Below are positions 44,087 to 52,576 of a stretch of DNA of 64,000 nt, one piece after another; the stretch's first letter is position 1, and every line of letters starts with the position of its first letter. This DNA comes from Candidatus Gastranaerophilales bacterium (GTDB taxonomy: Bacteria; Cyanobacteriota; Vampirovibrionia; Gastranaerophilales; Gastranaerophilaceae): positions 1-64,000 of the forward strand of contig JAFTSM010000071.1 in assembly GCA_017467305.1 (NCBI GenBank). The letters run 5' to 3'. The notes under the pieces were generated by a model. That model did not search any database and had not been told where the DNA came from. It saw only the letters and a program-made list of their open reading frames with translations. The translations under genes were made by a program, and so were the position numbers.

Positions 44087-44878
44087 ATGAGTTATGAATT
44101 GATAAAACTAAATACGGCACGTAATGCACTTAGGTATGTAATAAATGCTTTTGATATAAAAGAACTCTATCTGCCATATTATATTTGCCCTACTTTGCGT
44201 AGTGCTATTAATAAGGAAAATTGTAAAATTATTTTTTATCATATAGATAAAACTTTTAAACCACTACAAGACTTTCCTCATGAAGCTTTTATTTTGCATC
44301 CTAATTATTTTGGTGTTTGTTGTGAAATTGTGAATGAATTATCACTGAAATATCAAAATTTAATTGTCGATAATGCACATTCTTTTTATTCTGAACCAAA
44401 AGGAATAGCAAGTTTTAACTCATTAAGAAAATTCTTCCCGATATTACGTAATGGTTCTTTTTTATATACCAAAAGAACTCTGGATATTGATATTGAGAAG
44501 GATGCTTATACTTATGAACCTAAAATATTAACATATGAAGAAATTTGCAAGAACGAAAATAGACTTGATACTGAGGAAATAAAATATATCTCTGAAACAA
44601 CACTAAATTCATTGCCTAATCCAGATAGAGAAAAACGCATAGAAAAATTTTATTATTGGCAAAATAGATTAAATGGAAAAATAAAGCTTACAAGAGACGA
44701 TGTACCTTTTGTTTATCCATATCTTGCAGCGACACAAGAAGAAGCCAATAAGCTTGTAAATGAATTAGAGAAAGAAAACATTACTATTTATAGATACTGG
44801 AATAATCTTCCAGATTCCTACTCTGAAAAGATTTTTTATACAAATTTAGTTGTGATACCATTAAATACTTTTGAATGA
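44087..44878 (+). CDS. DegT/DnrJ-like PLP-fold protein
   Basis: A 263-residue protein with the layout of a shortened type I PLP enzyme related to sugar aminotransferases. RNALRYVINAFDIKELYLPYYICPT near the N-terminus, LIVDNAHSFYSEP (Asp that would hold the PLP nitrogen, ~110) and ASFNSLRKFFPILRNGSFLY with the candidate PLP lysine (~130) are visible. The length is well below the ~370 of full members. Nucleotide sugar modification is plausible but unproven. A TAAAAT hexamer ends 6 bases before ATG and there is no ribosome binding site. The last 43 bases overlap the convergent gene. Confidence 0.65.
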   Translation: MSYELIKLNTARNALRYVINAFDIKELYLPYYICPTLRSAINKENCKIIFYHIDKTFKPLQDFPHEAFILHPNYFGVCCEIVNELSLKYQNLIVDNAHSFYSEPKGIASFNSLRKFFPILRNGSFLYTKRTLDIDIEKDAYTYEPKILTYEEICKNENRLDTEEIKYISETTLNSLPNPDREKRIEKFYYWQNRLNGKIKLTRDDVPFVYPYLAATQEEANKLVNELEKENITIYRYWNNLPDSYSEKIFYTNLVVIPLNTFE

Positions 44879-46506
44879 TTTTTGGGTGTTTGAATATTAT
44901 CGTATTCAAAGTACGAATAGTCGGCAAATTTTTGAGGGTTATCTAAATCTTTCATCGCTAGCATAGAAGCAATTCTTTCTGCTTTCTTTTGTTCTGCAGT
45001 AAATTTTGCTTCCATAACAGCTATAGGTAAAAATCCAATAATAGTTCCTAATGCAGTCATTAATCCTGAATATTTTGTATTACATTTTTTCCCAAGCGCA
45101 TTACCTATAGCTCCACCAACAGCAGCACCTAATATATCAATTGGGTTTGTAACAGTTTCTGAAAGAGCTTCTATACCAACTGTTTGTTCTAACATTCTTT
45201 CTCTTTGCGTATTAACAACCAAGTTAGTTTGTTTTTGTAAGAGTTTTGCTTGTCTTTCTTGCTCTGAAGTTAGATTTATTTGTTGTTTTGCTTCTAATTT
45301 TTCTTTAATTTTGGGTAATTCTTCTTCTGCAAAAGTGTCGTAGTCTTTCATATCTTTTGCCACTGTTTTTACAAATTCTACAAGGTTTTGTTTTTTATAA
45401 TCTTTTGGTTGGTGATAATGTTCTGGGTTTTCTATAAATTGTTTTAAATGTTTGTATTTTGTTGCAAGGATAGCTTTATTTTCAAAATCGGAAATATTTT
45501 TATTTAGAAGTAAGTAAGTTAAAATTGGAACACCAAGTTTCATTGCTCCACGTAATGGTTTATTTTGTACGTGTAGAATATCTACTAATTTATCAGTAAT
45601 TAGATATTCTAAAAAACCACCAGCAAAAAGAGCAGAATAACCAAGATTCGCCATTGTTTCAACTTTTTGCAATGGTTCTAAAACATCGTGTTCCATATTC
45701 TTTAAAAGGTTTTGGAATAGTTGTTTGTCTTCTTTTGCCTGTTTTTCTTTTTGTATAGAAAGTTTTTTGTTTGGAATGGTATTTTCTTTTTTGAAATACT
45801 CTTCTTTTCTTTGTAAGTAATCTTTTTTTGTTCTGTTGTATTCTTCAACAGCTTGGAATGATGAAGTAACATCTAATTTGTCTTTTAGTTTATCAACGAA
45901 AGCTGTTTGATGTTTTTCATTGTGTTTTGTAATTTTATCTAATTCTTGTTCTTGCTCTGGTGTAAGTATTGCAAACATTTTGTGTTTGTTTGTTATATTT
46001 TGAGTTGCATCAAAACTCGCTTTTCTTGTTATGCCAAGCTGCCCTTCAATAGAATTTTTAATTCCCTTAGCAAAAAATATTGCAGCACCAATTGATGAAG
46101 CAACAGTTGTTAGTTGCGGTAATGTTACCCGTTTACCCGCAAGGTTAATACCAGCATTTTGATATTTTGTTAAAAGTTCAGACGTTTTTTTAGCAATATT
46201 TTTATCTGCGTGTTCATTTAAAAATGGTATAGCTTTTGTTATTGTCATTGGAAGCAAGCACAGCAAACTAGTCACAGACATTAATTCTGTGTTGTAGGTT
46301 TGATAGAATGTTTCAGAGTCTTCTGCTTTCTCATGCGTATAGCTATCTAATAGCAAAATTGGTTCGGCTATTGCTTTTGCCTTTTGCTTTAATTCGTTAC
46401 TTTGAGAAAGAGTAGTTGCTGGAGTGGTTAATTGTTTATCACTCCACTCCTTGTATTCATCAATATGTTCTCTATATTTAGTGTAATAAGAAAAAATATT
46501 GTTCAT
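44836..46506 (-). CDS. large membrane-associated hypothetical protein with glycine-zipper
   Basis: A 556-residue protein with hydrophobic stretches near residues 75-95 (SVTSLLCLLPMTI), 135-160, 300-315 and 335-350. Charged coiled-coil regions (YNRTKKDYLQRKEEYFKKEN) lie between them. Near the C-terminus is a glycine-zipper-like pair (DILGAAVGGAIGNALGKK, LMTALGTIIGFLPIAVMEA), of the sort found in membrane-inserting proteins. No signal peptide. Unknown function; possibly lineage-specific. Confidence 0.6.
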   Translation of the reverse strand: MNNIFSYYTKYREHIDEYKEWSDKQLTTPATTLSQSNELKQKAKAIAEPILLLDSYTHEKAEDSETFYQTYNTELMSVTSLLCLLPMTITKAIPFLNEHADKNIAKKTSELLTKYQNAGINLAGKRVTLPQLTTVASSIGAAIFFAKGIKNSIEGQLGITRKASFDATQNITNKHKMFAILTPEQEQELDKITKHNEKHQTAFVDKLKDKLDVTSSFQAVEEYNRTKKDYLQRKEEYFKKENTIPNKKLSIQKEKQAKEDKQLFQNLLKNMEHDVLEPLQKVETMANLGYSALFAGGFLEYLITDKLVDILHVQNKPLRGAMKLGVPILTYLLLNKNISDFENKAILATKYKHLKQFIENPEHYHQPKDYKKQNLVEFVKTVAKDMKDYDTFAEEELPKIKEKLEAKQQINLTSEQERQAKLLQKQTNLVVNTQRERMLEQTVGIEALSETVTNPIDILGAAVGGAIGNALGKKCNTKYSGLMTALGTIIGFLPIAVMEAKFTAEQKKAERIASMLAMKDLDNPQKFADYSYFEYDNIQTPKNHSKVFNGITTKFV

Positions 46507-46537
46507 TTAAACATACAAAACCTTCCATTGCCAATTG

Positions 46538-46560
46538 TTTAAAGTAGAAAATACTTTAAA
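46538..46560. repeat. AT-rich inverted repeat in the divergent gap
   Basis: TTTAAAGTA, 5 bases, TACTTTAAA: a 9-bp perfect inverted repeat between divergent genes. A regulator site or chance in AT-rich DNA. Confidence 0.3.
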
Positions 46561-46655
46561 ATTGTTATTTTTTCTATAAATTATTTATATATTTTAACAA
46601 AATTAATTTTGTTTCTTGTAAAATAATAACAATGACGTAGAGAGGGATATAATTA

Positions 46656-47651
46656 ATGTCTTTAAATGCATATTTGGGTATAGATGTTGGCTCGGTTACA
46701 ACAAAGGCTGCATTAGTTGATGAAAATGGCAAATTTATCGATGGCTTTATGACTAGAACTGCAGGAAAACCAGTTGTGGCTGTTCAAACATCATTAAAAA
46801 ATTTAAAAGCACAAGCAAAACAAGAGTACAATATTTTAGGAGTTGGTACAACTGGTTCTGGTAGGAATTTAGCTGGTGCATTAGTTGGTGCAGATGTTGT
46901 AAAAAATGAAATTACTGCGCATGCTGTTGCTGCTAGTACGTATGTTCCTGGTGTTCAAACTATTTTAGAAATTGGTGGACAAGATAGTAAAATTATTATC
47001 TTACGTGACGGTATTGTTACAGATTTCGCAATGAATACTGTTTGTGCAGCTGGTACTGGCTCGTTTTTAGACCAACAAGCTTCTAGATTAAATGTTCCAA
47101 TCCAAAATTTTGGTGAATTAGCATTGAAGTCTAAATCTCCTGCAAGAATTGCTGGTAGATGTGGTGTTTTTGCTGAGTCTGACCTTATTCATAAACAACA
47201 ATTAGGCTATCCTGTTGAAGATTTATTATATGGTCTTTGCCAAGCTTTAGTTAGAAACTATTTGAGTAATTTAGCTTTAGGAAAAGAAATTCTTCCTATA
47301 GTTACATTCCAAGGTGGTGTTGCAACAAACTCTGGCATGGTAAAAGCTTTTGAAGAAGCTTTAAATACAAAAGTTGTAGTTCCAGATAATCATCAAACAA
47401 TGGGAGCGATTGGTGCTGCACTTCTTGCTATGGAGAACCATCAATTCAATGAAAAACCAACAACATTTAAAGGATTTAGTGTTGGTGAAATTGCATTTAA
47501 TTCATATACAAATCAGTGCTCTAGCTGTTCTAATAATTGTGAAGTTATTACAATTGTTGAAGGTGACGTTACATCAACTGAGTTGAATAATAAACAAGAT
47601 AAGATTATTGCTCGTTGGGGCGGAACTTGTGGAAGATGGGATATAGGTTAA
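46656..47651 (+). CDS. stand-alone 2-hydroxyacyl-CoA-dehydratase-type activase (BcrAD/BadFG family)
   Basis: A 331-residue ASKHA ATPase. The N-terminal GIDVGSVTTKAALVDENG and GVGTTGSGRNLAGALVGAD are the phosphate loops. NTVCAAGTGSFLDQQASRL and ARIAGRCGVFAESDLIH carry the cysteines that hold a bridging [4Fe-4S] cluster in this family. GAIGAALLAMEN closes the core near residue 255. In known systems the activase passes an ATP-driven electron to a dehydratase or reductase. The ~70-residue C-terminal extension has a CSSCSNNCEV cluster and GGTCGRWDIG, resembling the start of the large fused multi-domain activases. No dehydratase subunit is adjacent. A terminator follows. Confidence 0.85.
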   Translation: MSLNAYLGIDVGSVTTKAALVDENGKFIDGFMTRTAGKPVVAVQTSLKNLKAQAKQEYNILGVGTTGSGRNLAGALVGADVVKNEITAHAVAASTYVPGVQTILEIGGQDSKIIILRDGIVTDFAMNTVCAAGTGSFLDQQASRLNVPIQNFGELALKSKSPARIAGRCGVFAESDLIHKQQLGYPVEDLLYGLCQALVRNYLSNLALGKEILPIVTFQGGVATNSGMVKAFEEALNTKVVVPDNHQTMGAIGAALLAMENHQFNEKPTTFKGFSVGEIAFNSYTNQCSSCSNNCEVITIVEGDVTSTELNNKQDKIIARWGGTCGRWDIG

Positions 47652-47672
47652 AACACCAATAAACAAAATATT

Positions 47673-47703
47673 AAAAGCTCGTTTCAAAAAACGAGCTTTT
47701 TTT
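47673..47703 (+). terminator. intrinsic terminator after the activase gene
   Basis: AAAAGCTCGTTT, loop CAAA, AAACGAGCTTTT: a perfect 12-bp stem with a following T run. Confidence 0.9.
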
Positions 47704-47797
47704 ATTAAGTAATGTAAACAAATACGCTCTTTTATTTAAGTTTCTTGCTTATTCAACCGATACAGTTAATACAACATATATAAAGGAGAAAATAACA

Positions 47798-48670
47798 ATG
47801 GGACTAGCAGCATCACAAGGAAGATACCTCTGTCTTACTGCAAGAAACAGTGACTTAGTGTATGAAGGGCAACAAATTTCTCAACAAAGAATGGCTTTAG
47901 CAAAAGAAACACAAGCTGTTGCTAATGAATATAATGAAGCAATGAGCAATACTGTTATGAGAGCGCTATTGCCTGGGCAAGAATCTCAACAATTAACTTA
48001 TGATTTACTTACTAACCAAGACCCTCTTACTGGTTTATGTATGAGAGTGGTTGACTTGGATGGTAACGTTGTTATTCCAGGTGAATATCTTGAAATTACA
48101 GAAGTTGTTGGTGAAGGTGAAGAACAAACAAAGACAACTAGTGTTGTTACATCTTCTTCTGACTTCGTTAACAGATATATGTCTGATTTAGTTGATGGTG
48201 ATACAGCTTTAAAATTAAGTATGAAATCATTAACAGAAGTTAGTGATTATTATAATCAAACATTTACAGATACAGGAATTACAACAAGAGTTGTAGATAA
48301 ATCAAATTCTAATATCGTACAAGACGGTGAAAAAGTTACAACTGACCCATTTTGTTCTGACCCAGAATATTTGCAAGAAATGTTGACAACTGGTCAATAT
48401 CTATTGCAACAAGCCGGCGCAAAAGGTGTATGGGAAGAGTTTGTATGGCAAGGTTCATCTGCGATTTCTGAAGAATATGATACAACTGATGACGCAGCAG
48501 CTGAAGCTAAATATGAATCAGCAATGGTTGAACTTCAAAGAAAAGATAAACTTTTAGAATTGCGTCTAGAACAAGTTCAAACTGAACAAAGTGCAGTTGA
48601 AAAAGAAATGGAATCTGTAAAAGATATTATTGGTAAAAATATCGAAAATGGATTTAAAACTTTTGCTTAA
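47798..48670 (+). CDS. MGLAASQ-type coiled-coil protein, hypothetical
   Basis: A 290-residue protein beginning MGLAASQGRYLCLTARNSDL; helical regions with heptads (QQISQQRMALAKETQAVANEY at ~27-47 and ELQRKDKLLELRLEQVQTEQ at ~245-265) flank a middle beta-rich part with a VVDLDGNVVIPGEYLEITEV segment. No signal peptide, no membrane helix. I have the impression that related N-termini recur in this lineage, but cannot check. The helix-beta-helix layout is reminiscent of filament subunits. Strong AAAGGAG site before ATG. It is flanked by terminators on both sides, so it is monocistronic. Confidence 0.6.
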   Translation: MGLAASQGRYLCLTARNSDLVYEGQQISQQRMALAKETQAVANEYNEAMSNTVMRALLPGQESQQLTYDLLTNQDPLTGLCMRVVDLDGNVVIPGEYLEITEVVGEGEEQTKTTSVVTSSSDFVNRYMSDLVDGDTALKLSMKSLTEVSDYYNQTFTDTGITTRVVDKSNSNIVQDGEKVTTDPFCSDPEYLQEMLTTGQYLLQQAGAKGVWEEFVWQGSSAISEEYDTTDDAAAEAKYESAMVELQRKDKLLELRLEQVQTEQSAVEKEMESVKDIIGKNIENGFKTFA

Positions 48671-48721
48671 ACAGCTGAACAGTAAAGGGATATGTTTTTC
48701 TTATTATATATGTTGTTTTAT

Positions 48722-48752
48722 GGCTAATCTTTAAAATGGAGATTAGCCTTTC
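48722..48752 (+). terminator. intrinsic terminator after the MGLAASQ-type gene
   Basis: GGCTAATCT, 9-base loop, AGATTAGCC, then TTT. The stem is perfect but the T run is short. Confidence 0.6.
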
Positions 48753-48811
48753 CGTTTATAAATCAATTAATTTAAAAGTATGATTTCTCTTAATTCCTTT
48801 GCTCGTATGAT

Positions 48812-48839
48812 TTGTTTAATATTTATAATGTGGTATGAT
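48812..48839 (+). promoter_or_regulatory. candidate promoter for the HerA-like/Tudor-like gene
   Basis: TTGTTT (48812-48817), 16-base spacer, TATGAT (48834-48839), giving a leader of about 30 nt before ATG 48876. Confidence 0.4.
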
Positions 48840-48875
48840 AATTGAACGTTAGTTATAAGAGAAAATAGGTTCTTG

Positions 48876-51092
48876 ATGCAACTTTGTGAAGTTAAGAATG
48901 ATATAGCTAAAATAGTTTATAATCCTGCAGAAAACCATTTGCTTCCTTCTGATTTTTTGCTAATTGAGGACTTAAATCAAAAATTAATTGCTCAAGTAGT
49001 CAATATTTCAACAACAGATGAGCCTGATAATAACATTGCAGATATTCGTTTGTCTCTTGCAATTGATAAAGAAGATAACTTGTCATATTACAATGGTTAT
49101 ATTCCTTCTCGTACATCAAAGATTTTGTACATTAATCCAGATGAGATAATGGAGTTAATTAAAGGCTCTGGAGATACTATTTACTTCGGAAATTTGTCTA
49201 ATCATTCTGATTGTTTTGTTAAGCCTTCTATATCATTTATTAACGATAAGGTTTATATTCAATCGGATAGAGATGATAAGACTAAAACTGTTGTTCAAAA
49301 TATGGTTTCTGAACTATATCAAAAGAAAAAGAAAGTTGTTCTTTTGGATTTTGATGGTCGTTATAACTCAATATACAATGTTCCACGCTTAAAAGTTTCT
49401 GATACTTTTAAATTACCTTTAAATATTGAGGCTTTTAATACTATCTTGGAATATGATATTGTTGACTGTCCTTTAGAAGATAAAGCTGTTATTCAAAGTA
49501 TTGTTTTAGAATTAAGAGAGTATATAAATACATTAGAAAATAAGTTTCTGCCATTTACTCTTTTTAGAAATGTTGTAGATAATGAGTTTATGGCTAATCC
49601 TATCTCTGGATTAATGCTTTTACGAAACAAATTATGGTTATATGCTCAAGAGAGTATTTTTGCTGAAAGTAAAAGTCATTTTGACTTGATTAATAATATC
49701 TTAGAAAAACAAGATGTATTAGTTATTGATGCCTCTACATTGGATGAAAAATGGCATAAGTTTACTATACAAACTTTAGTTGGATTAATACAAAAGCATT
49801 GTTATTTAGTTCTTTCTTTGAACGATGTTCCAATGGATAAAAAATCAATAATATCACTATACAATACACCAAATATTATACCGATTGTATCTACATCATA
49901 CGATAGTAATTATAGGGCATTATTGAAATCTGTTTGTAAAAATCAAATTTTATTCAAGCCAGCATATTTGATAAATGATGAAGAAGCGTATAATGCTCTA
50001 CTTCCAAAAATGAATTCTGGTGAGTTTATTTTATATGGTGAATCAACCTTGTATTTACCAATGGTTTTAGAATTACAATCTTTTAATTCTTCTACTTCTG
50101 AAGATGTTATTCAAAATGAAATAAAAAAAGACGTTGATAAATTTTTGAGTCAACCAAAGTCGTTGCTTCCTCAAGATACTGTTTTAAAACAAGATGTTGA
50201 TACTGTTGTTGCAACAGCTTCTAAAACAGCAGAAGAAACAATAGAAAATTTAGTTGATGATTTAGAAGATGACGATTTGGCGTTCCTTGATGATCAAAAT
50301 ATTGCAAATGAAACTATAACAATCGATGATATTAGAAAACCAAAATCAGTACAGCCTGTTTCTGAAGAACAATATGATATCTTTGTTCCAATGGGAGTTA
50401 GTTATTCAGAGCCAGAATCAATATTGAATGAAGATGTTGATGATTATAATAAGGCCAGCGTTCTAGATAGTATTGATTCGGATTTGGAATTAATTAATAA
50501 TCAAGAGAGCCTTGAAATACAAACTATTCAAGATAATTCTGAAAATTTAGAAGAGTTACTTACTGATGTAACAATATCTTCTGGTGATGATGAAGGTATT
50601 ATTCTTGGTGATGTTGATAATGATGATATTGTTTCTGATGTTTTAGCTGAAATATCTAGTGAATATGTTATTCTTGTTCAAGAAAATGAAGAAACTAAAG
50701 AAGAAGTTGATGTTGATGCGTTATTACAAGATGATTTGTTGTTAGATAATAATGTTCCTCAATCTGCAGATGATAAAGATGATGGTGAGAAGAATATTGA
50801 TATTGAATTAGAGTCTGATGAACAAGAAATCCAACCTCCTCCAATAAAAGAGCAAATAAATACTAAATCTTCAACAACTCTTCCAGAGTATGAGTCCGGA
50901 AACTTATCGGAAGTTATGATAAATGATGTTCCTTTTAAAATTGGAGAAAAAATTTTTCATCCAAAATATGGAGAAGGAGTAATTGAAGGTTTTGCAAACT
51001 ATAGCAATAAAATTTTGTTCTGTACAATCGATTTTGACGGTCAGAGAAAAATTTTAGACCCTAGAATTTCTTCAATGCAAAAAATACAATAG
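48876..51092 (+). CDS. degenerate HerA-like ATPase-fold protein with acidic linker and Tudor-like C-terminus
   Basis: A 738-residue protein in three parts. Residues ~1-110 are beta-rich with a DFLLIEDLNQKLIAQVVNIS strand pair, like the HAS-barrel of HerA/DUF87 helicases. Residues ~120-400 look like the HerA core: IQSDRDDKTKTVVQNMV stands where Walker A should be but lacks GxxGxGK, followed by KKKKVVLLDFDGRYNSIY and VLVIDASTLDEKWHKF, like the usual Walker B region. Residues ~420-680 are Asp/Glu/Ser-rich and disordered. The C-terminal ~55 residues (IGEKIFHPKYGEGVIEGF...) match the Tudor-like/CarD-like fold at the end of UvrD/PcrA helicases. The role may be DNA- or RNA polymerase-linked, but the ATPase appears dead. 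ATG 48876 has AGGT upstream. Confidence 0.55.
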   Translation: MQLCEVKNDIAKIVYNPAENHLLPSDFLLIEDLNQKLIAQVVNISTTDEPDNNIADIRLSLAIDKEDNLSYYNGYIPSRTSKILYINPDEIMELIKGSGDTIYFGNLSNHSDCFVKPSISFINDKVYIQSDRDDKTKTVVQNMVSELYQKKKKVVLLDFDGRYNSIYNVPRLKVSDTFKLPLNIEAFNTILEYDIVDCPLEDKAVIQSIVLELREYINTLENKFLPFTLFRNVVDNEFMANPISGLMLLRNKLWLYAQESIFAESKSHFDLINNILEKQDVLVIDASTLDEKWHKFTIQTLVGLIQKHCYLVLSLNDVPMDKKSIISLYNTPNIIPIVSTSYDSNYRALLKSVCKNQILFKPAYLINDEEAYNALLPKMNSGEFILYGESTLYLPMVLELQSFNSSTSEDVIQNEIKKDVDKFLSQPKSLLPQDTVLKQDVDTVVATASKTAEETIENLVDDLEDDDLAFLDDQNIANETITIDDIRKPKSVQPVSEEQYDIFVPMGVSYSEPESILNEDVDDYNKASVLDSIDSDLELINNQESLEIQTIQDNSENLEELLTDVTISSGDDEGIILGDVDNDDIVSDVLAEISSEYVILVQENEETKEEVDVDALLQDDLLLDNNVPQSADDKDDGEKNIDIELESDEQEIQPPPIKEQINTKSSTTLPEYESGNLSEVMINDVPFKIGEKIFHPKYGEGVIEGFANYSNKILFCTIDFDGQRKILDPRISSMQKIQ

Positions 51093-51122
51093 AAAAGAAG
51101 CTAATTTCTTAGCTTCTTTTTA
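51093..51122 (+). terminator. intrinsic terminator (bidirectional)
   Basis: AAAAGAAGCTAA, loop TTTC, TTAGCTTCTTTT: a 12-bp stem between convergent genes, with T runs on both strands. Confidence 0.87.
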
Positions 51123-51150
51123 TTTGTTAGTAATTAAGTTTGTGTTTATT

Positions 51151-52281
51151 TTATTTCGCTAATGCTTCTAAAGCTTTAGTTGCAGCTTCTTGAACTCTTG
51201 CATCTTCATCAGATTTAGCTAATTCAAATATTGTAGTTAAATCAGCTTTGTATTCTGGTCTAGCGATGTGAGAAAGAGCTGCTAGAGCGCCAATTCTTAA
51301 CATTGGGTTTGGATTTTCTTTAGCTGTTGTAATTACGTTTTCGATGCAAGGAAGATCTTTTAGTTCAAGAGCAGAACCGTTTCTCTTTTCTAATTCGTTA
51401 TTTAAACGTTCTTGCATATAAGCGATTGTATATAAAGCATATTGTTTGTTAATTTCAGCTTTTTCTAATTCTGAAGGTGTACCAGCTTTTACTTTATCTG
51501 CTTCTGATAATTGGCTTGGGTCTTTTTCTCTTAAAGCAATAACTTCTGGAGAAGGGCCTTCAAGAGCTGAAGTATCTTTGTTAATAACTTCTACTAAGCC
51601 ATCAAAGATTTGAGTATCTAATAAAATTGGTCCAGCAGTTTCGTTATTTTTTACAGTTACTGCAATTTCTTCAATAGCAGTTTTTTGAGCATCTAAATCA
51701 GTTGTTTTTAATTTACCAGCAAATGCTTCTGGAGTAACAGAAGGGTCTGGTGCAACAGCTTGGTCAACAACTGGAGCAGCTGCTTGTGGAGCTTCTGCTA
51801 CTGGTGCTGATTGGATAACTGGTGCTGGAACTTCAACTGGTTGTTGTGCAACTGGAGCTGCTGCTACTGTGTTTACAGGTTGTTCCATTTGTACTGTAGG
51901 TTGTGTCACAACTGGTTGTTCAACTTGTGGTTGAGGTTGTGGATTTACAACAACTTGTGAAGTTGGAGCTGATGGGTATGTTGCAGGCATCACAACTGGT
52001 TGAATTGGCATATATGTTGGTTGTGGAACAAATTGTGCTGGCATTTGGCAAGCATTTGGGTTTGCTCCTTGACCTTGTGGATTAATAATCTCAATATTTA
52101 CACCATTATATTGTGATTTTGCAGGATTACTTGCTGGCATATAGCAGCTAGAAGTTGGGTAATTATAAATAACACCTGGTGTTTGTTGTTGATATTGCAC
52201 TGGCTGTTGCATAGCAGGTTGTTGATATGTAGCAGGCATCATAACGGCCGGTGTATATGCTGACATAGGTGCTTGAATCAT
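51151..52281 (-). CDS. HEAT-repeat protein with Pro/Gln/Val-rich N-terminal half
   Basis: A 376-residue protein. Residues 1-~180 are low complexity, rich in Pro, Gln, Ala, Val and Met (QQPAMQQPVQYQQQTPGVIY), and no signal peptide is visible. Residues ~185-376 form a helical domain with HEAT-like units: VKNNETAGPILLDTQIFDGL, LRIGALAALSHIARPEYK and EDARVQEAATKALEALAK. Likely a binding scaffold with a flexible arm. An AAGGAGT site precedes ATG 52281. It shares an upstream TTGCTAGAATA motif with the TpsA genes. Its repeats are less regular than those of the HEAT gene at the left edge. Confidence 0.75.
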   Translation of the reverse strand: MIQAPMSAYTPAVMMPATYQQPAMQQPVQYQQQTPGVIYNYPTSSCYMPASNPAKSQYNGVNIEIINPQGQGANPNACQMPAQFVPQPTYMPIQPVVMPATYPSAPTSQVVVNPQPQPQVEQPVVTQPTVQMEQPVNTVAAAPVAQQPVEVPAPVIQSAPVAEAPQAAAPVVDQAVAPDPSVTPEAFAGKLKTTDLDAQKTAIEEIAVTVKNNETAGPILLDTQIFDGLVEVINKDTSALEGPSPEVIALREKDPSQLSEADKVKAGTPSELEKAEINKQYALYTIAYMQERLNNELEKRNGSALELKDLPCIENVITTAKENPNPMLRIGALAALSHIARPEYKADLTTIFELAKSDEDARVQEAATKALEALAK

Positions 52282-52354
52282 TGTTTACTCCTTATTTACT
52301 ATCTTAATTACTAACATTAACGTATTCGCTAGTGTACACAGTCATAAATGCTAC

Positions 52355-52378
52355 TGATAAAAAAAAATTGCTAGAATA
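52355..52378 (-). promoter_or_regulatory. AT-rich motif shared with the TpsA promoters
   Basis: Plus-strand TGATA, A run and TTGCTAGAATA, the same 11-base core as at 17875-17885, about 73 bases before ATG 52281. The rest of the 295-base gap to the sigma-factor gene holds its promoter and no gene. Confidence 0.4.
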
Positions 52379-52517
52379 TTTTTGTTTACATAATAAAAAA
52401 ACTAAAAAAATACTTAAAAATCAAGTCTTTATTATTAAAGAGCTACTTTACATTACTTAATACTATGTCCGTAAATACAAAATATTAACTAATTAATTCT
52501 GATTTTATGGTCTTTTT

Positions 52518-52547
52518 TTGTACAAAAATTTTTATTTAATGTAAAAT
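52518..52547 (+). promoter_or_regulatory. candidate promoter for the sigma-factor gene
   Basis: TTGTAC (52518-52523), 18-base spacer, TAAAAT (52542-52547); predicted start near 52554, leader about 23 nt. Confidence 0.45.
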
Positions 52548-52576
52548 ATGTCATGTAGAGTTTATTCGTTTCGGAT

